Shown here piece after piece: positions 1 through 7,118 of a stretch of 39,019 bases of DNA. The notes under the pieces were generated by a model, which did not search any database, was not told the DNA's origin, and was given only the letters and a program-made list of their open reading frames with translations. The stretch lies in contig DDFD01000038.1 of the NCBI GenBank assembly GCA_002337005.1, positions 223 to 39,241 on the forward strand. The letters are read 5' to 3'. How positions within the stretch are numbered: position 1 is the first letter of the stretch; every line of letters begins with the position of its first letter. This stretch comes from Flavobacteriales bacterium UBA1937 (GTDB taxonomy: Bacteria > Bacteroidota > Bacteroidia > Flavobacteriales > Weeksellaceae). The translations under genes and the position numbers were made by a program.

Positions 1-404
1 CCCATTACAACTGCTACACCGTTTTCGTCTTTACAAACTGGCATTATAGCACTATAAAAAGCTACTTTACCACCTGGCATACACCATGCATTAAGTTGTT
101 TATCATCTAAAAGATTAAACTCCCAATTGTAACCTTGCAAATCTGCTTCTCTACCAATAGATTTATAATATCTTTCCGCAGCATTTTTTATATTCATTCC
201 AACCGTTTTCACTTTTTTTGCATCTGTAGTATTAGAGATGATTTTAGATTTTGACAAAGTAGTTTGGTATTCTTGCAAAGCCATTTGGTTGAGTTCAGAA
301 TTATTGGCAACCTGAAAAGAAGATCTACCAGTAATAGGATTGGTTACACAAGCAACTAGACTTATGGCTAGCACACTTGAACCTAATAAAAATTTAAGTT
401 TCAT
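1..404 (-). CDS. M48-family metalloprotease lipoprotein, partial (C-terminus off the window)
   Basis: Reading leftward from the ATG at 404, an open frame runs to the window edge (134 codons). The N-terminus is a lipoprotein signal with lipobox LVAC (Cys19), followed by the typical VTNPITGR segment. The last visible residues include NAWCMPGGKVAFYS and an ENGVAVVMG stretch, which in M48 peptidases (LoiP/YcaL/BepA-like) lies directly before the HExxH zinc site. The catalytic motif itself is therefore just outside the window. Family knowledge: these envelope zinc proteases take part in outer-membrane protein quality control. It is divergent from the DUF4251 gene. Identification rests on the pre-HExxH region only, but that region is distinctive. 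Confidence 0.85.
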   Translation of the reverse strand, partial: MKLKFLLGSSVLAISLVACVTNPITGRSSFQVANNSELNQMALQEYQTTLSKSKIISNTTDAKKVKTVGMNIKNAAERYYKSIGREADLQGYNWEFNLLDDKQLNAWCMPGGKVAFYSAIMPVCKDENGVAVVM

Positions 405-429
405 TCTTAGTGATTTTAATATGATACAA

Positions 430-437
430 CAAAATTA
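430..437 (-). promoter_or_regulatory. -7 box TAATTTTG of the M48 protease gene
   Basis: On the minus strand TAATTTTG fits the Bacteroidota TAnnTTTG -7 element, 25 nt upstream of the ATG at 404. A 13-bp palindrome AACAATTATTGTT (439-451) lies immediately upstream, where the core -33/-7 spacer would be, and could be an operator. No clear -33 TTTG was found. Confidence 0.45.
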
Positions 438-512
438 AAACAATTATTGTTCCATTTATAATTAAATCATAATTATATAAAAAATTGATTAAATGATGAT
501 AAAGTTTTGCAC

Positions 513-520
513 TAAATTTG
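513..520 (+). promoter_or_regulatory. -7 box TAAATTTG of the DUF4251 gene
   Basis: TAAATTTG matches TAnnTTTG exactly and lies 35 nt before the chosen ATG at 556. A well-spaced -33 TTTG is not evident. Its position supports the downstream start, because a start at 493 would lie upstream of the promoter. Confidence 0.5.
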
Positions 521-555
521 TAATTAAATACATAACAAAAAATAAATATAATATT

Positions 556-1095
556 ATGAAAAAGACAGTTTTAATGAGTGTAATGTTTCTATTAACACTT
601 CTTTTTTCTTGCACCTCTCAAACATACGTAGAACCTAAAACGCTAGAAGATCTTATCAACTCTAATCAGTTTACCTTTATGGCAAAGCGTGCAAATCCTA
701 CTAACTTTGATGTGATTAATGTAATGAATTCTTTGCCTAACAATAATTCTGCTAGAATGCTAGATTTAGATTATGGATACAGTGTAGTAATTAAAGAAAA
801 AGAATTAGATGTAAATCTCCCATACTTCGGAAGGTTATATAATCCTAGCTATGACACCAGTAAAAATAGCTACAATTTTAATTCTAAAGATTTCACAATA
901 AGTAAAGTACAAAACAAAAAAGGAAATTGGGTGTTTACCGTTTCGCCAAAAGATTTATCTAATGTGAAAGTAATTTACATAGAAATTTTCAAAAATGGTA
1001 GCGCGTATGTTTCTATAGATTCTAATGACAGACAAGCCATTTCTTATGATGGTTACATTATGAAAAATGAAGTAGAAAAAGAAACCAAGAAGTAA
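556..1095 (+). CDS. DUF4251 domain lipoprotein
   Basis: 179 residues beginning MKKTVLMSVM, with a lipobox LLFSC (Cys19), so a secreted lipoprotein. The body has the conserved DUF4251 features: an N-terminal FMAKRANP, LPNNNSARMLDLDYGY, LPYFGRLY, then SKNSYNF and a C-terminal NDRQAISYDGYI. Function is not established for the family, which is almost confined to Bacteroidota. A longer frame opens at 493, but its extra 21 residues include the -7 box, so the ATG at 556 that starts the signal peptide is chosen. It converges on meaB; the two stop codons are only 3 nt apart. Confidence 0.85.
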   Translation: MKKTVLMSVMFLLTLLFSCTSQTYVEPKTLEDLINSNQFTFMAKRANPTNFDVINVMNSLPNNNSARMLDLDYGYSVVIKEKELDVNLPYFGRLYNPSYDTSKNSYNFNSKDFTISKVQNKKGNWVFTVSPKDLSNVKVIYIEIFKNGSAYVSIDSNDRQAISYDGYIMKNEVEKETKK

Positions 1096-1098
1096 TTT

Positions 1099-2085
1099 TT
1101 AGTATTTTTTATTAAGAAAACTTTCAACAAAAATTTTTGCTTCGGAACTTGGATTAGACATCAACTCCGAAGCATTTTTTTTATGCTCTTTATATTGATT
1201 CTCTAGCTCTTTATTAGATTGAGAAGCATTCAAAATATATTCTTTTACCCAATATTCAAAACGTTTTTCGGCTTGTAGCTTTCTTACCTCATCAAACCTT
1301 CCGTTATTTTTCTTAAGATGAATAAAGTCTGATATTTTCTCAAAAACATCTTTCAAACCAATTTTATTTAATGCCGAACCTAGCAAAACGGGAACTTTCC
1401 AATTTTTTTCTTTTTCAGGTAAAAATTGTAAGGCTCTCTGCAGTTCTAGTTTGGTGTTTTTGGCTTTTTGAAGGTTTTCATCATCTACTTTGTTAATGAA
1501 AATTACATCTACCATTTCCATTATTCCGCGTTTAATGCCTTGTAACTCATCTCCTCCTCCTATAATTTTTAAAAACAAAAACACATCCGAAATATCTGCC
1601 ACCAAAACTTCAGACTGTCCTACTCCTACGGTTTCTATTAAAATATAATCATAACCTGCAGCTTCACAGATGAGCATTGTTTCAAAAGTAGTATTGGCTA
1701 CTCCGCCCAGAAATCCAGAACTTGGGCTAGGTCTTATAAAAGCGTTTTCATCTTTTGCTAATTCTTCCATTCTTGTTTTATCTCCCAAAATAGAACCTTT
1801 ATTGATAGACGAACTGGGATCAATGGCCAAAACCGCCACTTTTTTTCCGTTTTCGATGGCTAGTTTCCCGAAACTTTCTATAAATGTAGATTTGCCAGCA
1901 CCTGGTACACCAGTAATTCCAATTCTGATAGATTTACCAGAAAGTGGCAAAACCATTTTTAACAATTCTTCGGACTGCGCTCTGTGTTCAGGTTTTTTGC
2001 TTTCTACCAAAGTAATGGCTTTTCCCAGAATTCTTTTGTCCTGAGATTTTATACCTTCTAATAATTCTAAAGTGGAAAGTTTCAT
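1099..2085 (-). CDS. meaB: Methylmalonyl-CoA mutase-associated GTPase MeaB
   Basis: 328 residues of the G3E P-loop GTPase family MeaB/ArgK. Walker A is GVPGAGKS (59-66). Next come AIDPSSS with a downstream GDKTRM, the IRPSPSSGFLGGVA segment, the G3-like ETVGVGQSE and the base-specificity NKVD. Known role: MeaB docks on B12-dependent methylmalonyl-CoA mutase, gates adenosylcobalamin loading and protects the enzyme from inactivation. The mutase large subunit is present at 32084-34207, about 30 kb away instead of adjacent as in many genomes. It is transcribed toward the DUF4251 gene and away from the cytochrome gene at 2146. Full family length. Confidence 0.95.
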   Translation of the reverse strand: MKLSTLELLEGIKSQDKRILGKAITLVESKKPEHRAQSEELLKMVLPLSGKSIRIGITGVPGAGKSTFIESFGKLAIENGKKVAVLAIDPSSSINKGSILGDKTRMEELAKDENAFIRPSPSSGFLGGVANTTFETMLICEAAGYDYILIETVGVGQSEVLVADISDVFLFLKIIGGGDELQGIKRGIMEMVDVIFINKVDDENLQKAKNTKLELQRALQFLPEKEKNWKVPVLLGSALNKIGLKDVFEKISDFIHLKKNNGRFDEVRKLQAEKRFEYWVKEYILNASQSNKELENQYKEHKKNASELMSNPSSEAKIFVESFLNKKY

Positions 2086-2122
2086 TTAAACAAATTTAAG
2101 AAAACATATTTCAAAAAAATAC

Positions 2123-2130
2123 TATATTTG
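2123..2130 (+). promoter_or_regulatory. -7 box TATATTTG of the cytochrome c gene
   Basis: A perfect TAnnTTTG match whose last base is 15 nt before the ATG at 2146, implying a short leader of roughly 10 nt. The TTG inside it (2128) also opens the reading frame but is far more likely to be promoter than start codon. Confidence 0.6.
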
Positions 2131-2145
2131 ATAAAACTTATTAAT

Positions 2146-2445
2146 ATGAAAAGAATCTCATTATTTGGAATTTTGGCACTCGCAATTGCTGCTTGTACCT
2201 CACAGAAACCAAACCAAGGAACCACTACAGAAAAACCAATAGTAGTTACCACTTCTACCAACGAAAACTTAGCTCAAGGTAAAGTTTTATTCGAAAATAA
2301 TTGTGGAAAATGCCACGATTTACCTTCTGTAACCTCATTTAATGATGAAAAATGGAAATCCGTTGTAGATTGGATGGCACCGAAAGCCAAACTCACTGCC
2401 CAACAAGCAGATATGGTCTATTCATATATTAGCAATTCTAATTAA
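2146..2445 (+). CDS. Small monohaem cytochrome c lipoprotein
   Basis: 99 residues. A lipoprotein signal ends at AIAAC (Cys17) and is followed by a Thr/Pro-rich linker (about 18-42). The cytochrome c fold then carries the haem motif CGKCH (53-57) and a probable axial Met77 in WMAPKA. It should be a periplasm-facing, membrane-anchored electron carrier. Its redox partner cannot be told from the sequence: neighbours are meaB (divergent) and TonB-like proteins behind a terminator, so it looks monocistronic. The ATG at 2146 is chosen because it starts the signal peptide and lies just after the -7 box. Confidence 0.85.
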   Translation: MKRISLFGILALAIAACTSQKPNQGTTTEKPIVVTTSTNENLAQGKVLFENNCGKCHDLPSVTSFNDEKWKSVVDWMAPKAKLTAQQADMVYSYISNSN

Positions 2446-2448
2446 AAT

Positions 2449-2480
2449 AAAGCCGTTCTTTATAGAGAGCGGTTTTTTTT
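2449..2480 (+). terminator. Rho-independent terminator after the cytochrome gene
   Basis: The arms AAGCCGTTCT and AGAGCGGTTT pair with two G-U wobbles around a short loop, followed by a run of eight T. It begins within a few bases of the stop codon. Confidence 0.75.
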
Positions 2481-2482
2481 AT

Positions 2483-2490
2483 TATCTTTG
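2483..2490 (+). promoter_or_regulatory. -7 box TATCTTTG of the TonB-like gene pair
   Basis: A TAnnTTTG match (TATCTTTG is the commonest form in this window), 15 nt before the ATG at 2506 and directly after the preceding terminator. Confidence 0.6.
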
Positions 2491-2505
2491 TCAAAACCAA
2501 TAATT

Positions 2506-2922
2506 ATGAAAAAAACAATCTTTTTTTTCTTTCTTCTAATATCATTATTAGGCATAGCACAAACACAAAAAACAGATGAAAGTGCTAATTCTACAGTAAC
2601 TCAAAAAGCAGAATTTCCTGGCGGTGAAGAAGCTTACCGAAAAGAACTTTACAAAATGATTAATGGATATATAGATATGTCTAAATACGCTGCCAATGGA
2701 ATTTTCACCTTTTCTTTTGACATAGATATAGACGGAAAAACTAAAAATCTAAGCGTTACACCTAGAGTAAAAAACAGTGAAATGTTTATAGAAGATATGT
2801 TATTTTGCATGAAAAAAATTAAAACGAAATGGAAGCCAGCTTTGGCTAATGGCGTTGCTGTAAAAACTAATTATAAAATCAAAATTAATTTTATTTCAGA
2901 TCATTTCGATAATGGAGATTAA
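2506..2922 (+). CDS. Exported TonB-C-terminal-like protein, no membrane anchor (copy 1)
   Basis: 138 residues starting MKKTIFFFFLL, with a Sec signal peptide (cleavage likely after GIAQ). The mature part begins with AEFPGGEEAYRKEL and contains DIDIDGKTKNL, VKNSEMF and KTKWKPA, the pattern of TonB C-terminal domains (PF03544-like) in Bacteroidota. There is no N-terminal transmembrane anchor, Pro-rich spanner or lipobox, so this is not a classical energy transducer. It most resembles copy 3 at 35601-36110 and is followed at once by a more divergent relative at 2933. The role is unknown; binding to an outer-membrane receptor or peptidoglycan is conjecture. The start at 2506 is preferred to an upstream in-frame TTG overlapping the -7 box. 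Confidence 0.7.
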   Translation: MKKTIFFFFLLISLLGIAQTQKTDESANSTVTQKAEFPGGEEAYRKELYKMINGYIDMSKYAANGIFTFSFDIDIDGKTKNLSVTPRVKNSEMFIEDMLFCMKKIKTKWKPALANGVAVKTNYKIKINFISDHFDNGD

Positions 2923-2932
2923 AATAACACCA

Positions 2933-3646
2933 ATGAGAAAAATCTTACTACTTTCTTTATTTTTTACTAAACTTTTAAATGCTCAAGAATCTATTCCTTT
3001 TTATAATAATGATTTATTTTATAAAGGAGGATTTGTAAATTTCTATAAAGAAGCACATTATGTGATTATAGAAAAAAAACTAGCGCCTTGTGACAAAAAG
3101 GAAGCTCTATATCATCAAGAATTCATTGTAACTAACAAAGGAGAGTTTAAAAAAATAGAAAATTCTCCAAACGTATATAATGCCAATAAATGTGCAAGTG
3201 ATTTGCTGGATCAGATTTTGCCTGAATTGAAAAATTGGACTCCAGTTCAAAAAGATGGCAATAATATTACCGCAAGAAGTTTGTTTGCTTTTTTTCCTGA
3301 TGATTTGTTCGATAATTACAAAGACGATTATGACCCTAAAAAATTTAATGCAGATGCTGATTTCCCTCCTAATGGATTAAGTTCATTTAGAGATGAAGTG
3401 GCTAGAAGAGTAGATTTGGGAGGCTTTAATGGTAGAGGAAAAATAACGGTTATCATAAATTTCGTTGTCGATGTTGATGGCTCTGTTACGGATGTTGCTG
3501 TTGAAAAAAGCTCTGGCGTAAAAGAATTTGATGATAGATTTATTTATGCAATAAAAAAAGTTAAAAAAAAGTGGGAACCAGCTAAACTTTATGGCAATGC
3601 TATAAGACAGAGATATAAAATTCCATTTAGCATTAATTTCGACTGA
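2933..3646 (+). CDS. Exported TonB-C-terminal-like protein (copy 2)
   Basis: 237 residues with a signal peptide MRKILLLSLFFTKLLNAQ. The N-terminal half (about 19-135) is not recognised; it contains two Cys (in APCDKKE and ANKCASD) and a WTPVQKDG motif. The C-terminal half (about 140-237) is a TonB-C-like domain with ADFPPNGLSSFRDEV, VDVDGSVTDVAV, KKKWEPAKL and a terminal PFSINF. The ATG at 2933 starts the signal peptide 10 nt after the previous stop; an upstream in-frame ATG at 2912 would overlap that gene and spoil the signal. It is almost certainly co-transcribed with 2506-2922. Confidence 0.65.
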   Translation: MRKILLLSLFFTKLLNAQESIPFYNNDLFYKGGFVNFYKEAHYVIIEKKLAPCDKKEALYHQEFIVTNKGEFKKIENSPNVYNANKCASDLLDQILPELKNWTPVQKDGNNITARSLFAFFPDDLFDNYKDDYDPKKFNADADFPPNGLSSFRDEVARRVDLGGFNGRGKITVIINFVVDVDGSVTDVAVEKSSGVKEFDDRFIYAIKKVKKKWEPAKLYGNAIRQRYKIPFSINFD

Positions 3647-3666
3647 CATTTTGTCACAAAATTTCT

Positions 3667-3674
3667 TATCTTTG
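3667..3674 (+). promoter_or_regulatory. -7 box TATCTTTG of the miaB operon
   Basis: An exact TAnnTTTG match followed by CAC. It lies about 100 nt before the GTG start of miaB, so the mRNA would have a leader of about 95 nt containing the heptad repeat at 3733-3767. Confidence 0.6.
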
Positions 3675-3732
3675 CACACTAACTTATTTTGTTTTTAAGT
3701 TTTTAGAATTTGGAACTGTTTATGCTTTTTCA

Positions 3733-3767
3733 AAATCTCTAATCTTAAATTTCAAATCTCAAATTTT
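3733..3767. repeat. Five contiguous degenerate 7-bp repeats in the miaB leader
   Basis: Reading without gaps: AAATCTC, TAATCTT, AAATTTC, AAATCTC, AAATTTT. The period is exactly seven over 35 bp, and units one and four are identical. It lies between the -7 box and the GTG start. Similar period-7 arrays with different units occur before five other genes in the window. Confidence 0.7.
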
Positions 3768-3775
3768 TTTAGACT

Positions 3776-5209
3776 GTGCAAGAAAAATATATAGACGAAA
3801 CCAAACAAGGCGAAGCTTTTGCCATCGCAGAAAAACCAGAAAATTCTAAAAAATTATTTTTAGAAAGTTATGGTTGCCAAATGAATTTTTCCGATTCTGA
3901 AATTGTAGCTTCCATTCTTAACGAGCAAGGTTACAACACTACAATGAAGGTAGAAGAAGCAGATTTAATTTTGCTTAATACCTGTTCCATCAGAGAAAGA
4001 GCAGAGCAAACCGTGAGAATGCGTTTGTCTCAATTCAAAAATTTAAAAAAAGAAAAACCGAGTCTTACCGTTGGTGTTCTCGGTTGTATGGCAGAACGTC
4101 TTAAAACTAAATTTTTAGAAGAAGAACAATTGGTAGATTTGGTAGTAGGACCAGATGCTTACAGAGATTTACCGAATCTTTTAAAAGAAACAGAAGACGG
4201 AAGAGACGCTATTAATGTAATTCTATCCAAAGAAGAAACGTATGCAGATATTAACCCTGTTCGTCTTGGCGGAAACGGTGTTACCGCTTTTGTAACCATT
4301 ACTAGAGGTTGCGATAATATGTGTACTTTTTGTGTAGTTCCTTTTACCAGAGGTAGAGAAAGAAGCCGTGATCCGCACTCAATTATTGAAGAATGCAAAG
4401 CTTTAGCTGAAAATAATTACAAAGAAATCACACTTCTTGGGCAAAACGTAGATTCTTATCTTTGGTATGGAGGTGGTGCTAAAAAAGATTTTGATAAAGC
4501 TTCGGAAATGCAAAAAGCAACAGCGGTAAATTTTGCTCAATTATTAGAAATGGTTGCGAAAGCAGTTCCTGAAATGAGAATCCGTTTTTCTACGTCTAAT
4601 CCTCACGAAATGACGGAAGAAGTTTTCCGAGTGATTGCTAAATACGATAATATTTGCAAGTATGTTCACCTTCCTGTACAAAGCGGAAGCGATAAAATTT
4701 TACAAAAAATGAATCGTCAACATACACGTCAAGAATATTTAGATTTAATTAAAAAAGCGAAGGAAATAGTTCCAGACATTGCTTTTTCTCAAGATATGAT
4801 TGCTGGTTTTTGTGGAGAAACTGAAGAAGATCATCAATTAACCCTTGATTTAATGAAACAAGTAGAATATGATTACGGTTATATGTTTGCGTATTCTGAA
4901 AGACCAGGAACACCTGCTCACAAAAAAATGGAAGATGATGTTCCAGCTGATGTGAAGCAAAGAAGATTGGCAGAAATTATTGCTCTGCAAGGTGAATTAT
5001 CCAGAAAAAGAATGCAATCTTATGTTGGTAAAACCTATGAAGTTTTGATTGAAGGAATTTCCAAAAAAAATAAAAACCAATGGAAAGCCAGAACTTCACA
5101 GAATGCAGTAGTGGTTTTTGATAAAATAGAAGGACAAAACATTGGTGACTTTGTGACTGTTTTTGTGAATGATTGTACACAAGGCACACTTTTGGGGGAA
5201 ACGATTTAA
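3776..5209 (+). CDS. miaB: tRNA-2-methylthio-N6-dimethylallyladenosine synthase MiaB
   Basis: 477 residues of the methylthiotransferase family. The N-terminal MTTase domain carries the second cluster ligands Cys34 (SYGCQMN), Cys70 (LLNTCSIRE) and Cys104 (LGCMAERL). The radical-SAM domain has Cys179, Cys183 and Cys186 (CDNMCTFC), followed by PFTRGRERSRDP, and a C-terminal TRAM domain starts near 408. It adds the 2-methylthio group to i6A37 of tRNAs reading UNN codons. The start is GTG at 3776, because an in-frame TAG lies two codons upstream and the MQEKYIDE beginning suits relatives. It heads the run sigma-54 activator, lptE, TPR protein. Confidence 0.96.
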   Translation: MQEKYIDETKQGEAFAIAEKPENSKKLFLESYGCQMNFSDSEIVASILNEQGYNTTMKVEEADLILLNTCSIRERAEQTVRMRLSQFKNLKKEKPSLTVGVLGCMAERLKTKFLEEEQLVDLVVGPDAYRDLPNLLKETEDGRDAINVILSKEETYADINPVRLGGNGVTAFVTITRGCDNMCTFCVVPFTRGRERSRDPHSIIEECKALAENNYKEITLLGQNVDSYLWYGGGAKKDFDKASEMQKATAVNFAQLLEMVAKAVPEMRIRFSTSNPHEMTEEVFRVIAKYDNICKYVHLPVQSGSDKILQKMNRQHTRQEYLDLIKKAKEIVPDIAFSQDMIAGFCGETEEDHQLTLDLMKQVEYDYGYMFAYSERPGTPAHKKMEDDVPADVKQRRLAEIIALQGELSRKRMQSYVGKTYEVLIEGISKKNKNQWKARTSQNAVVVFDKIEGQNIGDFVTVFVNDCTQGTLLGETI

Positions 5210-5238
5210 AGAAATCTAAAATTTTTTCTAAAATTTTA

Positions 5239-5265
5239 AAACACTAAACCTCAAATCTCAAAATC
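5239..5265. repeat. Degenerate 7-bp repeats directly before the sigma-54 activator
   Basis: The units AAACACT, AAACCTC, AAATCTC and the partial AAAATC run into the ATG at 5266. The period is seven, as in the miaB leader, and AAATCTC is shared with it. Confidence 0.6.
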
Positions 5266-6558
5266 ATGACAGAACTACAATCCATAAAAAACCGTTTCGG
5301 AATTATTGGGAATTATCCCGCTTTAAATAGAGCTATTGAAAAATCTATACAAGTAGCACCAACTGACATTTCGGTTCTCGTAATCGGTGAATCTGGAGTT
5401 GGTAAAGAGCATATTCCGAAAATTATTCATGCAGAATCTAAAAGAAAACATCAACCTTATATTGTGGTAAACTGCGGTGCAATACCAGAAGGAACTATTG
5501 ATTCTGAACTTTTCGGGCACGAAAAAGGAGCTTTCACAGGCGCTACTTCTACCAGAAAAGGTTATTTTGAAGTTGCTGATGGCGGTACTATTTTTCTTGA
5601 TGAAGTTGGTGAACTTCCACTGCAAACTCAGGTTCGTCTTTTGAGGGTTTTAGAAAGTGGCGAATTTATGAAAGTAGGTTCTTCTCAAATTCAAAAAACC
5701 AATGTGAGAATCGTTGCAGCAACCAATGTAAATATGATGAGAGCCATAGAAGACGGTAGATTTCGAGAAGATTTATACTATCGTCTCAATACGGTTCAAA
5801 TTGATATGCCTCCTTTGAGAGAAAGAAAAGGTGACATTCATTTACTTTTTAGAAAATTTGCGATAGATTTTGCAGAAAAATACAGAATGCCAGAACTTCA
5901 ATTAACAGATGATGGCGTAAAATACTTAGAAAATTACACTTTCCCAGGGAATATTCGTCAGTTAAGAAATTTGGTAGAACAAATGACGGTGGTAGAACAA
6001 AACAGAACCATTAATTCTACAAAATTATCAGAATATATCCCCATGAATGCACAACTTCCGGCGGTGGTTTCTAGACATGGAAACGGTGGAGGTTCTAGCT
6101 CAGATTTCGGTTCAGAAAGAGAAATTATGTACAAAATTCTTTTTGACATGAGGAGCGATATAAATGATTTAAAATCCTTAACTTCGGAACTGATAAAAAA
6201 CAGAGGAAGCCAGAGTTTTTCTAATCAAGAAAAAGACTTAATAGGAAAAGTTTTTAAATCTGAAAACCAACAAGTTGCACCTTCTTCTTTATTGTATTTT
6301 GAAAATCAAAATCAAGCAGTTCAAAACACGCCTACCTACATCACAGAAGCTACTGATGATTATGAAAATGGTGTAGAAGACATAGATTTAGAAGAAGAAC
6401 CTCAAGAAGTTTCTTTATCTTTGATTAATAATGAGCGTGATTTAATTGTAAAAGCGCTAGAAAAACATAAAGGCAGAAGAAATAAAGCGGCAGATGAATT
6501 GGGGATTTCTCAACGTACACTTTATAGAAAAATTAAACAATATAATTTAGAAGATTAA
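5266..6558 (+). CDS. Sigma-54-dependent Fis-family transcriptional activator without receiver domain
   Basis: 430 residues. The AAA+ sigma-54 interaction domain starts almost at the N-terminus: Walker A GESGVGKE (41-48), sigma-contact loop GAFTGA (88-93), Walker B GGTIFLDE (106-113), then FREDLYYRLN and PPLRERKGDI. A variable, acidic linker (about 260-385) precedes a Fis-type helix-turn-helix at the end (RNKAADELGISQRTLYRKI). It has no N-terminal receiver, GAF or PAS domain, so any signal must act through the linker or a partner. Its target promoters are unknown; no clear -24/-12 element was seen nearby. It sits between miaB and lptE and is probably co-transcribed with both, a gene order common in flavobacteria. 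Confidence 0.92.
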   Translation: MTELQSIKNRFGIIGNYPALNRAIEKSIQVAPTDISVLVIGESGVGKEHIPKIIHAESKRKHQPYIVVNCGAIPEGTIDSELFGHEKGAFTGATSTRKGYFEVADGGTIFLDEVGELPLQTQVRLLRVLESGEFMKVGSSQIQKTNVRIVAATNVNMMRAIEDGRFREDLYYRLNTVQIDMPPLRERKGDIHLLFRKFAIDFAEKYRMPELQLTDDGVKYLENYTFPGNIRQLRNLVEQMTVVEQNRTINSTKLSEYIPMNAQLPAVVSRHGNGGGSSSDFGSEREIMYKILFDMRSDINDLKSLTSELIKNRGSQSFSNQEKDLIGKVFKSENQQVAPSSLLYFENQNQAVQNTPTYITEATDDYENGVEDIDLEEEPQEVSLSLINNERDLIVKALEKHKGRRNKAADELGISQRTLYRKIKQYNLED

Positions 6559-6559
6559 A

Positions 6560-7117
6560 ATGAAGCTTCAAAATATTAAATTCAATATTTATAATTTAAA
6601 ATCACCTAGTGTTTTTTTATTTGGTTTTATATTGATTACTTTTCTTAATTCTTGTTACACTTTTACAGGAATTTCATTAAATCATGATGAAAAAACCATT
6701 TTGATTAAAAATTTCCCAAACAATGCTGCAATGGTAAATCCTACACTTAGTCAAGATTTCACTGTTTCTCTACAAAATAGATTTCAAAAAACATTCTTAA
6801 AAGCAACAAATGAAAACCCTGACATCTTAATAGAAGGTGAAATTGTAGATTACAACCCAAGTATTCCTACAGCCATTTCTAACCCTATTAATACAGACGG
6901 AGGAAGTGTACAAGCTGCTCAGAATAAATTAGTTATTACGGTAAAAGTGCATTACGAAAACAAAAAATTTCCCGAAGCTAGTTTTGACAGAACTTACACA
7001 GACGAAGCCACTTTTAGCAGTGATTTGAATATTAACCAAATAGAAACTTCACAAGTTAAAATTGTGAATGAGAGGATTATCAACAAAATTTTTAATGATA
7101 TTGTAGCCAATTGGTAA
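6560..7117 (+). CDS. lptE: LPS-assembly lipoprotein LptE
   Basis: 185 residues. An N-terminal hydrophobic segment (about 17-30) ends in a lipobox-like LNSC (Cys32). The rest fits the Bacteroidota LptE family: YTFTGISL at the mature N-terminus, IKNFPNNA, PDILIEGEIVDYNP, and an ANKLVITVKVHY-like strand with a C-terminal helix. LptE plugs the LptD barrel in the outer membrane and helps insert lipopolysaccharide. The cytoplasmic stretch before the hydrophobic segment is long (16 residues) for a lipoprotein, so a later start is possible, but no other ATG lies before the signal. The ATG is 1 nt after the upstream stop, indicating translational coupling. Confidence 0.85.
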   Translation: MKLQNIKFNIYNLKSPSVFLFGFILITFLNSCYTFTGISLNHDEKTILIKNFPNNAAMVNPTLSQDFTVSLQNRFQKTFLKATNENPDILIEGEIVDYNPSIPTAISNPINTDGGSVQAAQNKLVITVKVHYENKKFPEASFDRTYTDEATFSSDLNINQIETSQVKIVNERIINKIFNDIVANW

Positions 7118-7118
7118 G

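Noticed and set aside
1670..2044. 124-codon frame antisense to meaB
   Set aside because: It is opposite the most conserved part of MeaB and has no signals of its own.
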